Source: JBHIBD01 sp046758865 (lineage in GTDB: Bacteria; Planctomycetota; Brocadiia; Brocadiales; Bathyanammoxibiaceae). From it: a stretch of DNA of 39,181 nucleotides. Positions 39,141-39,181 of this stretch are shown in pieces. Numbering within the stretch: position 1 is the first letter of the stretch; every line of letters starts with the position of its first letter. The notes beneath the pieces were generated by a model. The model saw nothing but the letters and a program-made list of their open reading frames with translations, ran no database searches and was not told the origin of the DNA. The stretch is from the NCBI GenBank assembly GCA_046758865.1, contig JBHIBD010000013.1, forward strand, positions 1 through 39,181, written 5' to 3'. Position numbers and translations under genes: made by a program.

Positions 39141-39181
39141 GGGGACGTAGCTCAGTTGGGAGAGCGCGGCACTCGCATTGC
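39141..39181 (+). tRNA. tRNA-Ala (anticodon CGC), 5' part; cut by window end
   Basis: The first 41 bases of a tRNA. Acceptor strand GGGGACG, TA, D arm GCTC-AGTTGGGA-GAGC, then the anticodon arm CGGCA-CTCGCAT-TGC, in which bases 39174-39176 (CGC) are the anticodon reading GCG. The rest lies outside the window, so the acceptor pairing and the G-U identity pair cannot be checked. Confidence 0.85.

Overview
The window reads as a chromosomal segment of an anaerobic or microaerophilic respiring bacterium. The best guess is a planctomycete of the Brocadiales (anammox) lineage or a close relative, because it carries a nitrite oxidoreductase-type (NXR-like) molybdoenzyme operon with many c-type cytochromes, a Rieske/cytochrome b complex with a menaquinone-type PxWY motif, cobalamin-dependent radical SAM proteins and abundant small palindromic repeats. 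The assignment rests on gene content only; Nitrospirota or another deep-branching phylum cannot be excluded.

Left part (1-7.0 kb, minus strand): HAD phosphatase, LolA-like lipoprotein carrier, two tandem paralogous B12-binding radical SAM proteins, a DUF362 protein with two [4Fe-4S] clusters, and an mgtE magnesium transporter cut by the window edge. From 7.1 to 12.5 kb, plus strand: an MTA/MTI phosphorylase-family protein, an overlapping amidohydrolase (together a probable methylthioadenosine deamination and phosphorolysis route), seryl-tRNA synthetase, and a GH57-like protein.

Middle (12.5-17.5 kb): a repeat-rich accessory stretch. It holds a decayed IS200/REP-type (Y1, COG1943) transposase whose reading frame runs through a palindromic repeat; a penicillin-acylase-family Ntn hydrolase with a palindromic repeat inserted in frame just before its catalytic serine; and a minus-strand, MerR-controlled metal-handling operon (merR, thioredoxin-fold protein, outer-membrane barrel, exported heavy-metal-associated protein). 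The last gene contains an in-frame TGA exactly where the second Cys of the HMA CxxC motif belongs, followed by a SECIS-like hairpin, which makes it a strong selenoprotein candidate.

Right part (17.9-35.4 kb, plus strand): a membrane histidine kinase with a RegB-like GGAENPF quinone motif and an NtrC-family sigma-54 activator precede a 600-bp leader with a well-spaced -24/-12 promoter. Then follows one long operon: a cytochrome c/heme b gamma subunit, the Tat-exported Mo catalytic subunit, the four-cluster Fe-S beta subunit, a TorD/NarJ-like chaperone, Rieske protein, split cytochrome b, an octaheme membrane cytochrome c, a four-cluster ferredoxin and a cupredoxin, ending at a terminator. This joins the molybdoenzyme to a bc-type complex in one transcript. 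The end (35.6-39.2 kb) has an HMA-fold protein with both Cys replaced by Ser, an ECF sigma/anti-sigma pair, a normal CxxC HMA protein, a second DUF362 protein, and the first half of a tRNA-Ala(CGC) cut by the window edge.
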